This document shows, piece by piece, positions 8,601 to 17,698 of a DNA stretch of 64,000 nucleotides. The translations under genes were made by a program, and so were the position numbers. Positions within the stretch are counted from its first letter, which is position 1. Each line of letters starts with the position of its first letter. The DNA is taken from contig OZ241377.1 in assembly GCA_965200615.1 (NCBI GenBank), positions 124,001 to 188,000 of the forward strand, in the 5' to 3' direction. The notes below the pieces were generated by a model. The model saw nothing but the letters and a program-made list of their open reading frames with translations, did not search any database and had not been told where the DNA came from. The DNA is from Bin5 sp965200615 (lineage in GTDB: Bacteria > Chloroflexota > Anaerolineae > Caldilineales > Caldilineaceae).

Positions 8601-9974
8601 TCAGGAGCGGGCCCGCAGACGAATTCGGATAGGCGTGCCAACAAACGGGTAGTACCGCCGCAATTGATTTTCCAGATAACGAAGGTAACTGAAGTGGGCC
8701 AGCTCCGGATCGTTGACGAACAGAATGAAAGTAGGCGGCTCAACGCTGGCCTGGGTTGCGTAATAGATGCGCAGAGGCCGCTGCTGTTTCGTTGCCGGTG
8801 GTGAACGGTGATAGGCATCCTGAATGACGCCGTTCAGCTCCGCCGTTGGGATGCGATGCCGCCTTTCTGCCGCCACTGAAAGCGCCGTGGGCAGAACCTT
8901 CTGTACACGCTGCTTCGTCAACGCGCTGATGAAGAGGACTGGCACGTAGTCAAGAAACTGCAGATCTGCGCGTACCTTCCGCGTGTATTCTACCATTGTC
9001 TGTGTGTTTTTTTCGACAATGTCCCACTTGTTCACCAGGACAACGACGCTCTTGCGCGCCTCCAGCACGTGGCCGGCGATGTGGGCATCTTGCGCGGTAA
9101 TGCCCTCAACTCCGTCTACGAGAAGCATTGCCACGTCGGCTCGATCGATGCTGCGCATGCTGCGAAGTACACTGTATTTCTCAATCCCCGGCTCCACCCG
9201 CCCGCGCCGTCGGATTCCCGCCGTGTCAATCAAGGAGATCTTCTGACCATGATAGACTATCTCAGTGTCAATGGGATCTCGTGTCGTGCCGGCGATTTCG
9301 CTTACGATCGCCCTTTCCCGCCCCAGCAGGGTGTTGAGCAGACTGCTCTTGCCTACATTCGGTCTCCCCACAAGCGCGATGGCAACGACATCCTCTTCCC
9401 TCTCATCACCAACCAGGCTGTCGGAAAGTTCGGCCGCGATTGAGTCGAGCAGGTCGCCAACGCCTATACCGTGGAAGGCGCTGATAGCGATCGGTTCACC
9501 GACTCCCAGCGCCCAGAACTCCGCCGCGTCAAGCTGCCTCTGTTCGCTTTCGGCCTTGTTTACCGCAAGGAAGACAGGCTTTGTCGTCTGCTGCAAAAAC
9601 TCGGCCAGGTCCTCGTCAGCTGCGGTCAGTCCATCTTTTCCGTCCACCACCAATACGATTAGATCGGCCTCGTCAACCGCGATCCGGGCCTGGTTCGTGA
9701 TTTCGGTCACGTAGCGGGCGGAGTCACGCGCAAGGGGGGCTACGCCCGGCCGCGCAGCCCGGTACTCAGCCGTCTTCTGCGCTTCTAGGCCCCCCGTGTC
9801 TATCACGATGAAGGAAACTCCGCTCCACTCCGCCTCCCCGTAAATACGGTCCCGGGTCGTACCAGGCAGGTCCTCTACGATTGCTGTCCTGGCGCCGATG
9901 AGTCGGTTGAATAGGGTCGACTTGCCTACATTGGGCCGACCCACAAGCGCGACCACTGCTTTACGTTGCGTCAT
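8601..9974 (-). CDS. der: Ribosome biogenesis GTPase Der (EngA)
   Basis: 457 residues with two tandem GTPase domains: the first P-loop GRPNVGKST is at 12-20 and the second GRPNVGKSS at 203-211. Each is followed by its DTGG or DTAG switch and its NKAE or NKWD base-specificity motif. A C-terminal KH-like domain ends in PTFILFVNDPELAHFSYLRY. Der acts in late 50S subunit assembly and is normally essential. It lies just downstream of the cdaA-cdaR pair on the same strand, with only a few bases separating it from the cdaR-like stop. Confidence 0.96.
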   Translation of the reverse strand: MTQRKAVVALVGRPNVGKSTLFNRLIGARTAIVEDLPGTTRDRIYGEAEWSGVSFIVIDTGGLEAQKTAEYRAARPGVAPLARDSARYVTEITNQARIAVDEADLIVLVVDGKDGLTAADEDLAEFLQQTTKPVFLAVNKAESEQRQLDAAEFWALGVGEPIAISAFHGIGVGDLLDSIAAELSDSLVGDEREEDVVAIALVGRPNVGKSSLLNTLLGRERAIVSEIAGTTRDPIDTEIVYHGQKISLIDTAGIRRRGRVEPGIEKYSVLRSMRSIDRADVAMLLVDGVEGITAQDAHIAGHVLEARKSVVVLVNKWDIVEKNTQTMVEYTRKVRADLQFLDYVPVLFISALTKQRVQKVLPTALSVAAERRHRIPTAELNGVIQDAYHRSPPATKQQRPLRIYYATQASVEPPTFILFVNDPELAHFSYLRYLENQLRRYYPFVGTPIRIRLRARS

Positions 9975-9980
9975 TTCAGT

Positions 9981-11375
9981 TCAATTGGACGTCGCGGGCG
10001 TTTCCGTGGGCGGCGGCTCAGTTTGGTCCGGCGCCGGCACGGGCGAAGGTTGCACAGTCACTTCTGCCGGCGGGACCGGGGTCTCGGTCGTCTCTGCCCC
10101 GGGCTCGGTCGTGGAATCCGCCGGTTCTGGGACCGGAGTGGCCGGCGCCTCGACTGGCTCAGGAGTCGACGTGGCCGTTGGGGTGATCAAGGATTCAATC
10201 AACACTTCGATCGCTTCAGGGATCACTCCCTGCTCAACGATTCCTTCAGGCACCACAACCGTCGGTTCGACCAGGTGGCTGCCGGGCAACAGTCCCGTAA
10301 GGTCCAAGAGCACGCGTACCTCTTCAGGGCCCAGCAGCTCCAATCGCGGCAGCGGACCGCTCACGATCACCTCGACCTCTTCGAGTGAGACGGTGATACG
10401 CATGTTATCGCCCGCGCCCTGAACGACCGGGTGGCGAGTGACGGTCAGGCTGCTCTCCAGAGGGTCAACGCCAACCGTTACCAGGACGCTGTCCTGAAAG
10501 GTGGAGACGTTTTCTGGCAGAATCAGGGCAAGGCGATCCCGTACGTCGTCAGTCGCGCCCTCTATGTCAAGTGGCGTCGTTTCCACAAATCCGGGAATAT
10601 CCCGGAGGGCGCTCGGGCTACCCGACAAAACAACTGTCTGCGGCTCGACGTTTACTCCCGTCAAGCGGTAACTCGGCGAAGGCAGTCCCTTCACATCGGC
10701 GCGCACGACCACCTCCTTGAATCCTGGTGGCTGCACCACAGGCACGACGATCCGCGCCGTGCCCGGTTCAACGTCTACCCTTTCCACCTCCAGGTTTTGG
10801 GCGTTGCGGGCGATGAGGGGCCGAACCTGCTCCACCTGGCTCTTGGCATTGCGCAGAAAGACGGTTGCAATCACCGACCGTACCTGCGTGACAAGTGTCC
10901 GCGGGCCGGATATCTCGACCTCCGCCGGCTCCGATAACGGCTCCTGCCAATCGTACCCAAACGCCGCGCCGTCCATTACCTCCACGTGTACCGGAACAAA
11001 TCGGGAAATCACCGGCTCCAGTTGAACGCGCAGTTGCCGCGGTTCAAACGCGATAACTTCGACGTCGGGATTCAGAGCCGTTATCTCGACCTCCACCTCG
11101 TGACTGCCCGCGGTCAGATTCGCCAAGTCTATGATCGCGAAGAAGTCTTCCACGTGCAGTGACTCTAACGTGCGCTGGGGCGCCCGGAGTGTCAGAACCG
11201 CCGTGCGATTCGTTAAGTCTTGCACACTCTGCAATCCCGGCCTCATGTTTCGCACTTCGATCAGAATCGGCTCTCCATACTCCTCCCGAATCATCGGGTT
11301 TTCCTGATCGATCGCGATAAACCAAACGACAAACGCTAACAGAACCGACAGAAGCAGCGTCGTCGTCGGTTTCAT
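9981..11375 (-). CDS. cdaR: YbbR-domain protein, CdaR-like regulator of diadenylate cyclase
   Basis: 464 residues taken from the ATG at 11375, where the canonical N-terminal membrane segment KPTTTLLLSVLLAFVVWF begins; the open frame extends to 11435 but overlaps cdaA. Four YbbR-like beta domains follow, with repeated phrases such as VSGPRTLV, LSGSPSAL and VSGPLPRLELL. The last 80 or so residues are rich in Pro, Thr and Glu and probably disordered, outside the cell. CdaR modulates CdaA in Firmicutes; the immediate cdaA neighbour supports the same role here. The low-complexity tail is an addition to the usual family layout. Confidence 0.85.
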   Translation of the reverse strand: MKPTTTLLLSVLLAFVVWFIAIDQENPMIREEYGEPILIEVRNMRPGLQSVQDLTNRTAVLTLRAPQRTLESLHVEDFFAIIDLANLTAGSHEVEVEITALNPDVEVIAFEPRQLRVQLEPVISRFVPVHVEVMDGAAFGYDWQEPLSEPAEVEISGPRTLVTQVRSVIATVFLRNAKSQVEQVRPLIARNAQNLEVERVDVEPGTARIVVPVVQPPGFKEVVVRADVKGLPSPSYRLTGVNVEPQTVVLSGSPSALRDIPGFVETTPLDIEGATDDVRDRLALILPENVSTFQDSVLVTVGVDPLESSLTVTRHPVVQGAGDNMRITVSLEEVEVIVSGPLPRLELLGPEEVRVLLDLTGLLPGSHLVEPTVVVPEGIVEQGVIPEAIEVLIESLITPTATSTPEPVEAPATPVPEPADSTTEPGAETTETPVPPAEVTVQPSPVPAPDQTEPPPTETPATSN

Positions 11376-11400
11376 GGAACGACCGTATCGCCGAATTTCA

Positions 11401-12219
11401 TTAAACTTCAGCAAGAAATTCTCCGGTCTCTGCATTACCCATTATCGGCCGTGGATCATAGAATTCGGTCAGCCTGCGCCGTAACTCGTTCGCTTCCAAA
11501 CGCCGGGCCATGCGGCCGCCCGTCGCTATTGAGATCGCACCCGTCTCTTCGGAAACGACCACACTCATTGCATCCGTCAATTCGGTGATCCCTATGGCGG
11601 CCCGGTGTCGCGTGCCCAGTTGGTGGTCGGCGATATTACGGTTTGTCAGAGGCAAAATACAGGAGGCTGCCGCTACTCTTCCGTCCTGGACGATTATCGC
11701 CCCGTCGTGGAGTGGCGTTCCAGGGAAAAAAACCGTCAGCAGAAGCTCATCAGTCAGTTCGCCGTCGATCTTGACCCCACGGTCGATATACTCCATCAAC
11801 CCGCCGCTCCCTTCCAGCACCAGCAACGTCCCATGCCGCCTCGCCGACAACTGCTCGCAGGCGCGGACGATCTCGTTGATCAGCGGTTCGGCCCCCCCAT
11901 TGGCGCGACGCAAAAAGAACGGCGTCCTCCGCCCCACCTGTTCAAGAACGCGGCGGATCTCCGGCTGAAAGATTACGGGGATCGACACAAATACGACCAA
12001 GGAGCTATTTCGCAACAGCCAGCTGAAAGCGGTTAACTCGACTGTACGGACAAGGACAAAGACCAGAATGCCGATAATCAAGATGCCAAGCACAAGCTGC
12101 GCAGCCTGCGTTCCTCGCAACAGATGCAGCAACGCGTAGAAAATCAGCATGAGCAGGAAAAGATCTACGACGTTTCGCCAGTCGGTCAGACGACTGAGAA
12201 TAGCCACAATGTCAGTCAT
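11401..12219 (-). CDS. cdaA: Diadenylate cyclase (c-di-AMP synthase)
   Basis: 272 residues. Three N-terminal membrane helices (about 17-90) precede the DAC domain. The catalytic DGA is at 172-174 and RHRAA at 204-208, both needed to condense two ATP into cyclic di-AMP. The length and topology match the CdaA/DacA class rather than DisA. The gene leads directly into the cdaR-like gene, with which it probably forms an operon, and a purine-rich GGAG stretch lies before its ATG. c-di-AMP usually controls potassium and osmolyte transport; no such target is in this window. Confidence 0.94.
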   Translation of the reverse strand: MTDIVAILSRLTDWRNVVDLFLLMLIFYALLHLLRGTQAAQLVLGILIIGILVFVLVRTVELTAFSWLLRNSSLVVFVSIPVIFQPEIRRVLEQVGRRTPFFLRRANGGAEPLINEIVRACEQLSARRHGTLLVLEGSGGLMEYIDRGVKIDGELTDELLLTVFFPGTPLHDGAIIVQDGRVAAASCILPLTNRNIADHQLGTRHRAAIGITELTDAMSVVVSEETGAISIATGGRMARRLEANELRRRLTEFYDPRPIMGNAETGEFLAEV

Positions 12220-12394
12220 GATATCTTCTCCACACAGGAGGAATCCTCATCGGATCCGTCTCCACCGCTCGTACGGGCCGGTCGGATCTGCCACAATGCA
12301 CGGTTCAAATCTAAAGCAACAAGACTAATCCTTTTCAAGGACATTTACCGGTAACTGAAACGCTTACTGCTCCAGCAGTTCGTTCGTACCCCCC

Positions 12395-13330
12395 TCAAGA
12401 GGGCAACTCCACACCTCCCAGCAAATGCGCAAGTACCGCTTTCTGCGCGTGCAGCCGGTTGTGGGCCTGCGGAAAGACCCGGCTGCGGTCACCGTCGGCC
12501 ACTGCGTCGGATATCTCTTCGCCGCGGTGGGCGGGCAGACAGTGCATGACAAGGACTTCATGGTTCTCCGCCCGCTGAACCAACTCCGAGTTGACCTGGT
12601 ACGGCGGAAAGACAGCCATCCTCTCTTCCCGCTCTTCTTCATCTCCCATGCTGACCCAGACGTCCGTATACAGGACATCCGCTCCCTTCACGCCGCCCAG
12701 GTCGTCCGTAACTTCGACCTCCGCCTCCGCCGCCGTCAGCACATCCCCGGCGGGAATGTACCCGCGCGGCGACACTACGCGCACGTTGAGCCCGACCTTA
12801 CCCGCGGCCATCAGCAGGCTGGTCGCTACATTGTTTGCGCCGTCGCCCACGTATACCAGCGTCCTGTCCTCTACCGAACCAAACTGCTCCCAGATAGTGA
12901 ACACATCGGCCAGCGCCTGGCAGGGATGGCTGAAATCGCTCAAACCGTTGATGATGGGCACGCTCCCCCATTCCGCCATCTCCTCGATATGGCGGTGTGC
13001 GAAAACGCGCGCCATGACGCCGTCCACGTAGCCTCCCAATACCCGGATCACGTCTGCCGGGCTTTCGCGCGTACCCAGGCCAACTTCCGCCGGACTGAGA
13101 TAGAACGCATAGCCCCCCAGATGCTGCATGCCCATTTCAAAGCTGACACGCGTGCGCAGCGACGGCTTTTCAAAGAGCATCGCCAGGGACTTTCCTGCCA
13201 GGATCGGGTCGTTACGGCCGCGCTGCATCAACTCATCTTTCAATTGTCTGGCCAATTTCAGGAGACCCCAGAACTGGTCGCCGGTCAGAGAATCAATACC
13301 TGTAAAATGGTCGAGAGGCGTAACGGTCAC
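12395..13330 (-). CDS. argF: Ornithine carbamoyltransferase
   Basis: 311 residues. The carbamoyl phosphate site KPSLRTRVSFE is at 55-65, HPCQALAD in the middle and HCLPAHRGEEI near 264, which together separate it from aspartate carbamoyltransferase. It makes citrulline from ornithine and carbamoyl phosphate in arginine synthesis. The start is a GTG preceded by GCAGGAGAAG. Its length is normal. No other arginine gene lies nearby; it stands alone between the cdaA operon and a membrane protein. Confidence 0.96.
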   Translation of the reverse strand: MTVTPLDHFTGIDSLTGDQFWGLLKLARQLKDELMQRGRNDPILAGKSLAMLFEKPSLRTRVSFEMGMQHLGGYAFYLSPAEVGLGTRESPADVIRVLGGYVDGVMARVFAHRHIEEMAEWGSVPIINGLSDFSHPCQALADVFTIWEQFGSVEDRTLVYVGDGANNVATSLLMAAGKVGLNVRVVSPRGYIPAGDVLTAAEAEVEVTDDLGGVKGADVLYTDVWVSMGDEEEREERMAVFPPYQVNSELVQRAENHEVLVMHCLPAHRGEEISDAVADGDRSRVFPQAHNRLHAQKAVLAHLLGGVELPS

Positions 13331-13445
13331 AATCTTCTCCTGCCTGAAGGTGGATGTATCCGGGTATTAAGATGACCCATTTACTTGCGAAGTTCCGATC
13401 TCGGCAGATCTTGCCAGAACCGGGTCTGGCAGACCTGTGCCGCTG

Positions 13446-14486
13446 TCAAAAAACCGTCTGCGTCATTGCCGCCGCGCTGACCAGCAGAGCTGCCATCCAT
13501 GAGGCTTGAACGTTCTGAAGAGGCTGGCCGCGATAGACCGCCACCCAGGTGGCCAGCCACAGAATACACAGTACCGCCAAAGACAGAGAAGCCTGCCCGA
13601 ATATCAGCAGCAGGGCAATACCGGCCTGTGCCACTGCCATGCCGGCGAGTCCACCGAGCGCGCCCGGGTTGTCCAGACTGCTGTTTGCGCCCCAAACATG
13701 CAATGTCCACAGCAATATCAACGCCCAGTGAAGACCGCTCCAGGGATCGAGGCCGAAAAGCGTCAGGCCCATGAACCAGGGCGCCGCGACGACAACAAGA
13801 CTGTGAAGCACGGAGGCCGGAATCAGCGCTACATAGCGTTGAAGCCAGGCGATCACCGCGAGGCCAAGCGCAACCAGTGTCGCCCATACTGCCGGCAAGC
13901 CAATTGCAAAGGCGGTCACAAAGGCTACGACTACACCCGGCAGCCACGCCCGCGCCAAAATCGTGAAAACACTGGGGCCGTGCACTCCCAATACGCGCGC
14001 AGCAGGCGAACCCAAGGCCAAATACGGCAGCCAAGGACGCTTGTTCTGCACAGTAAACCTTATGCGGGGCAGTGCCTCAGGCGTAACAAGCCCGCCCCAT
14101 ATGTTCCCCCAAAGGGGATCGACCAGCAGGAAGAGAAGAACAAGCGTCTGAGGGGAGAGCGTTCGGCTTACCTCGCCGATTCCAACGGCCAAAGCGGCTG
14201 CTGCCAACGACCATGCGGCAGAGACGCGCCACGGGGAAAGCTCCGACCAAAAACGGGCATCCAGCAACGCGCTGCTGGACGTCACTGAAACGTTCACCGA
14301 AGCTAACTCTTGTTCGGCGTTCGCATTTGGCGCATCATTTGGCGTGCGCCTCTCTCGCATCTCTGCTGCAGCCGCGCCGAACCTCTCTGATGTTGTCAAA
14401 GTCTTCCTGTACTCCTTCGTTCTACTGGCAGAACCTGATAGCCCTCGGATCACCGGAGCCGATCGAAGTCTGTAAAGCGACCACAA
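13446..14486 (-). CDS. Polytopic membrane protein of unknown function
   Basis: 346 residues as an open frame, though the first 80 are polar with no clear family features and the real start could be the internal ATG at 14360. From about residue 90 there are roughly eight to nine hydrophobic segments with short loops (WSLAAAALAVGIGEV, LVLLFLLVDPLWG, VVVAFVTAFAIGLPAVWATL, LHSLVVVAAPWFMGLTLFGL). The WGGLVTPEALPRIRF loop may be cytoplasmic. It resembles UbiA-like or other small-molecule membrane enzymes only in topology; no catalytic motif is visible. It sits between argF and a lipid kinase gene, about 65 bases from the latter. Confidence 0.6.
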   Translation of the reverse strand: MWSLYRLRSAPVIRGLSGSASRTKEYRKTLTTSERFGAAAAEMRERRTPNDAPNANAEQELASVNVSVTSSSALLDARFWSELSPWRVSAAWSLAAAALAVGIGEVSRTLSPQTLVLLFLLVDPLWGNIWGGLVTPEALPRIRFTVQNKRPWLPYLALGSPAARVLGVHGPSVFTILARAWLPGVVVAFVTAFAIGLPAVWATLVALGLAVIAWLQRYVALIPASVLHSLVVVAAPWFMGLTLFGLDPWSGLHWALILLWTLHVWGANSSLDNPGALGGLAGMAVAQAGIALLLIFGQASLSLAVLCILWLATWVAVYRGQPLQNVQASWMAALLVSAAAMTQTVF

Positions 14487-14550
14487 GGTGATGGGGTTGT
14501 GTGCTAGTCCGCCTCGGTAAGTATACCAGAAGGAGTTTCAACGGGGAATT

Positions 14551-15486
14551 TTATACGATTACTTGAAGACGACCGGGCTGCACTTTGACGGTCAGTTTTT
14601 CGATTCCTGGCGACAAGATCTCGCCGTCCGTATGCACCGGAACAGGCTGCTGGACCGCAATACAGGCGGAGCGCAGCCGGCCGAAAAACACAGATTTCTG
14701 GCCGTGCAGACCTGTCCGGGTCATCGCCCTCGGCAACAGATTCAGAATCCCAAACTGTGACAGCGCGTCAGCGAAAGCCAGGTCGAGCAGACCGTCGTCC
14801 ATAACCGCATCGGGGGTCAGATAGAAGGCCCCGCCCGTGCGTCGAGTGTTGCCAATGCTGACAAGCAACATCGGCTTGGCGGTCTCATGGCGATTGCCCT
14901 CGCCGTCGGTCCAGCCCACCTCGAAGAAAGGCTGGTCATAGGCTCGCAGCGCTCGCAAAGTCGCCCACAGATAGATGGCGAAACCGCGCAGCCGCTTGAT
15001 CTTGCGGCTCTCGACAGCCACCTGCGCCTCAAAACCGATTCCAAGATTGTTATCGAAGTAACGCCGCAAAGTGTCGCGTCCGTCATAGGCCTCGACCAGG
15101 CCCAGATCGACGGACCGCGAGTTGCCCACCCGAATAGCATGTACGGCCTCATCAAAGTCTCGAGGCGCCCCGGCGACGTCGGCAAAATCGTTGCCGCTGC
15201 CCGCAGGCAAAACCGCCAACCCCTCAACCGTCTTGTTTTCCGGCGTCGCCTCTGCCAAGCCGTTCACGACTTCATGGACGGTTCCGTCCCCGCCGGCGGC
15301 AGCGATGATCGCGTAGCCGTCCAACCGGGCGCGGCGTGCCAGTGAAGCAGCCTCCCCCGGCCCACCCGTTTCCTCAATTTCAAAGGGGACATCGACCCGG
15401 CGAAACGCGGTCTCGATTTCACCGGCGACCCGGCTCCCGTGACCTCGCCCTGCGTATGGATTCAGGATGACCTTTATCGTTTCCAT
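14551..15486 (-). CDS. Diacylglycerol kinase-family lipid kinase (YegS/DagK type)
   Basis: 311 residues with the DAGK catalytic domain: the N-terminal strand KVILNPYAGRGHG, the nucleotide loop GGDGTVHE at 65-72 and LPAGSGNDFA at 93-102. The C-terminal beta domain holds DNNLGIGFEA and ends in the usual VHTDGE and PGRLQVIV pattern. Such kinases phosphorylate diacylglycerol or related lipids at the membrane face. The stop of the upstream GH13 gene and this start are about 25 bases apart on the same strand. Confidence 0.9.
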   Translation of the reverse strand: METIKVILNPYAGRGHGSRVAGEIETAFRRVDVPFEIEETGGPGEAASLARRARLDGYAIIAAAGGDGTVHEVVNGLAEATPENKTVEGLAVLPAGSGNDFADVAGAPRDFDEAVHAIRVGNSRSVDLGLVEAYDGRDTLRRYFDNNLGIGFEAQVAVESRKIKRLRGFAIYLWATLRALRAYDQPFFEVGWTDGEGNRHETAKPMLLVSIGNTRRTGGAFYLTPDAVMDDGLLDLAFADALSQFGILNLLPRAMTRTGLHGQKSVFFGRLRSACIAVQQPVPVHTDGEILSPGIEKLTVKVQPGRLQVIV

Positions 15487-15511
15487 TTCTTCCCTGCCCA
15501 GATGATGCGGA

Positions 15512-17065
15512 CTAATCCGAGTCTGCCCCTTTGAGGATAAGTGTCTCTCTTGGCGGAATCGTCAGGTCCCAAAGTATGCCGTTGCGTGCACAATGCAGTT
15601 TGCCGCTGGCCTCCGGCGGCCAGATCGCCCGAAAAGCCGTCTGAGTCGAAGCCGATATTTCTTCGTCGTTCCGGCCCTCGCCGGCAAGTGGAACCGCCAA
15701 CCGCGCCGTTGACTTGGCTCGGTTGAACAGCACGAGCAACTGGTCCTCCTTCCCGCAGGCCTCTTCCGTTCCCTGGTCGGCTGGGCGTACATCGCGGCAC
15801 AGCGAACGGCTGAAACCGAAGATCTCGCCGGCAGCGACCAAGGTCCTGTACGCACCCGTGCGCAACGCAGGGTGGCTGTGCCGCAGAGCGATCGCCTGCC
15901 GGTAGATTTCGAGCAGTTCACCATTCCAACTCTGACGCTCCTCCCAAGGGAAAGCCCCCCGGCAGCCCGGATCGGGTCCTCCGTTCATGCCGATCTCTTC
16001 ACCGTAATAGACGCACGGCGCGCCCGGCAGCGTCATCTGCAGCAACAGGCACAGCCTTACGCCGCTGGCATCGCCGTTCAGGGCCCACAAGTTACGCGCG
16101 GTATCGTGGCTGTTCAAGAGGTTGAACTGAGCGGTCACGACCTGCCAGTCGTAACGATCCAGCATCCTTTCGATCGCGGCCGCAAACGCCGGCGTATCCA
16201 GCTTCTTGATCGTATAGCCGCCGGGCCGGTAGTCGCGGGGCACCGTCTCCGCGCCGAAATAGCCATAGGCAGCGCGGCTCAGTACGTAGTTCATTACGCC
16301 GTCAAAACGGTCCCCCTGCAGCCATTCGTCGGCTTCATGCCATATCTCTCCCACCGCATAGGCGTCTGCGTTGGTCTCCTTCACCACCTGCCGGAACTCC
16401 TGCCAGAAGAGCGGGTCCTCTATCTCCTCAGGTACGTCCAGCCGCCAACCGTCGGCGCCGAACGCAATCCAATGGCGGGCTACCTCAAGCAGATACCGCC
16501 TCATGCCGGGATTACCAATGTTCAGCTGCGGCAGGGCAGGCAGATTCCACCAGGCGGCATAGTTATGGGGCTGTTGCTCGTTGCTGTGATAGGGGCGCAG
16601 CGGCAAGCCTTTTACGCGAAACCAGTCGAAGTAAGGGGACCTCTTCCCGGTCTCAAGGATATGATGGAACGGCCAGAAGCCGCGGCCGCAATGGTTGAAA
16701 ACGCCGTCGATTATGACCCGAATGCCACGCTCGTGCGCCCGGTCCAGCAACTCACGAAAGGCGGCACCCCCACCCAACAAGGGGTCTACCTTCATGTAGT
16801 CGAATGTATGGTAGCGGTGGTTCGAGGCCGAGCTGAAGATCGGGTTAAGGTAGAGAGCGTTGACACCCAACTCCTCCAGATAGTCCAGGCGATCAACTAT
16901 ACCCAGGAGATCACCGCCCTGGAAGCCCTGCTCCGACGGCGACGCGCCCCAGGGTTTGAACCGGATGCCGGGAGGGTGTTGCAGCCGGGGACTGCGATTG
17001 AACCGATCCGGGAAGATCTGATAGAAGACTGCGTGCTTCACCCAATCTGGTGTCTTGACGCCCAT
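15512..17065 (-). CDS. Glycoside hydrolase family 13 (neopullulanase/alpha-amylase-like)
   Basis: 517 residues. The GH13 conserved regions are clear: DGVFNHCG at 120-127, GWRLDV with nucleophile Asp210, VGEIWH with acid/base Glu240, and NLLNSHDTAR with Asp321. The opening VKHAVFYQIFPDRF and the HCGRGFWPFHHI stretch are typical of the neopullulanase/cyclomaltodextrinase group, but the N-terminal CBM34 domain usual there is absent. No signal peptide is seen, so it probably acts on imported maltodextrins in the cytoplasm. The 5' leader is AT-rich with a small palindrome. Confidence 0.9.
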   Translation of the reverse strand: MGVKTPDWVKHAVFYQIFPDRFNRSPRLQHPPGIRFKPWGASPSEQGFQGGDLLGIVDRLDYLEELGVNALYLNPIFSSASNHRYHTFDYMKVDPLLGGGAAFRELLDRAHERGIRVIIDGVFNHCGRGFWPFHHILETGKRSPYFDWFRVKGLPLRPYHSNEQQPHNYAAWWNLPALPQLNIGNPGMRRYLLEVARHWIAFGADGWRLDVPEEIEDPLFWQEFRQVVKETNADAYAVGEIWHEADEWLQGDRFDGVMNYVLSRAAYGYFGAETVPRDYRPGGYTIKKLDTPAFAAAIERMLDRYDWQVVTAQFNLLNSHDTARNLWALNGDASGVRLCLLLQMTLPGAPCVYYGEEIGMNGGPDPGCRGAFPWEERQSWNGELLEIYRQAIALRHSHPALRTGAYRTLVAAGEIFGFSRSLCRDVRPADQGTEEACGKEDQLLVLFNRAKSTARLAVPLAGEGRNDEEISASTQTAFRAIWPPEASGKLHCARNGILWDLTIPPRETLILKGADSD

Positions 17066-17698
17066 CGTTGTCCCACAGCGAAAAGTGAGGAGGCCGAGAT
17101 AAAGAGGGACTCAATTGCCCGTGGTCTTAATCTGATTGTTGCATAGGTACCGACGGTTGTCAATGCACCCGCTCCAAGCCCTCTTGGTAGAGAAATATAG
17201 TATATGCTATACTCAAAAATATAAGGCATACGTAAATATATCATATCTAATGGCAATGACTTTCCGTTTGACAACGCGTTTCATTAAAACGCTGCAACGC
17301 ACATCCCGCTCCCGTCCTCAGGCGGTCGGTACGCGCCTCAGGAGCGGTTGCCCCCGCTGCCCCCTCCGGATACACCCTTTCGCGCGGGCAATATCCCCAT
17401 CCCAACGCCTCTGCTACTGTCAATTCGCGTCACAAGGCGCGTCGATCTGAGGGGTCTATCACTCCTTTCCCCTCACTCTTTGCTCTCCAAACTCGTTCAT
17501 TACATATAGAGGTCTCATTTGCCAGCGCGTAGCCGCGCCCTATCCCGCGCGCACCAATCCCGTTGCGCGCACTTTGGCGCTGTGTGATAATCACTGTGGC
17601 TGCGTCTGGCCGTTCCATCTCACACCAACAAGGCGTGTTGCGTCGGTACCGCTCTCCTGTCAGCCTCAACGCATAGCGCTAATTTCGGCCTTTACTCC
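17066..17698. other. Intergenic region between divergent GH13 and ANKH-like genes, with a small palindrome
   Basis: A 633-base gap. The part next to the GH13 gene (17190-17260) is markedly AT-rich for this genome and contains AGTATA-tgc-TATACT at 17199-17213, a 6-bp dyad that also offers -10-like hexamers on both strands. It may be an operator or promoter for the GH13 gene. The rest (about 17280-17690) shows no open frame with family features, no hairpin followed by a T-run and no RNA gene that I can recognise. Confidence 0.35.

Noticed and set aside
15872..17146. 424-residue plus-strand frame across the GH13 gene
   Set aside because: It is the complement of a GH13 gene with all catalytic motifs and has no family match itself.
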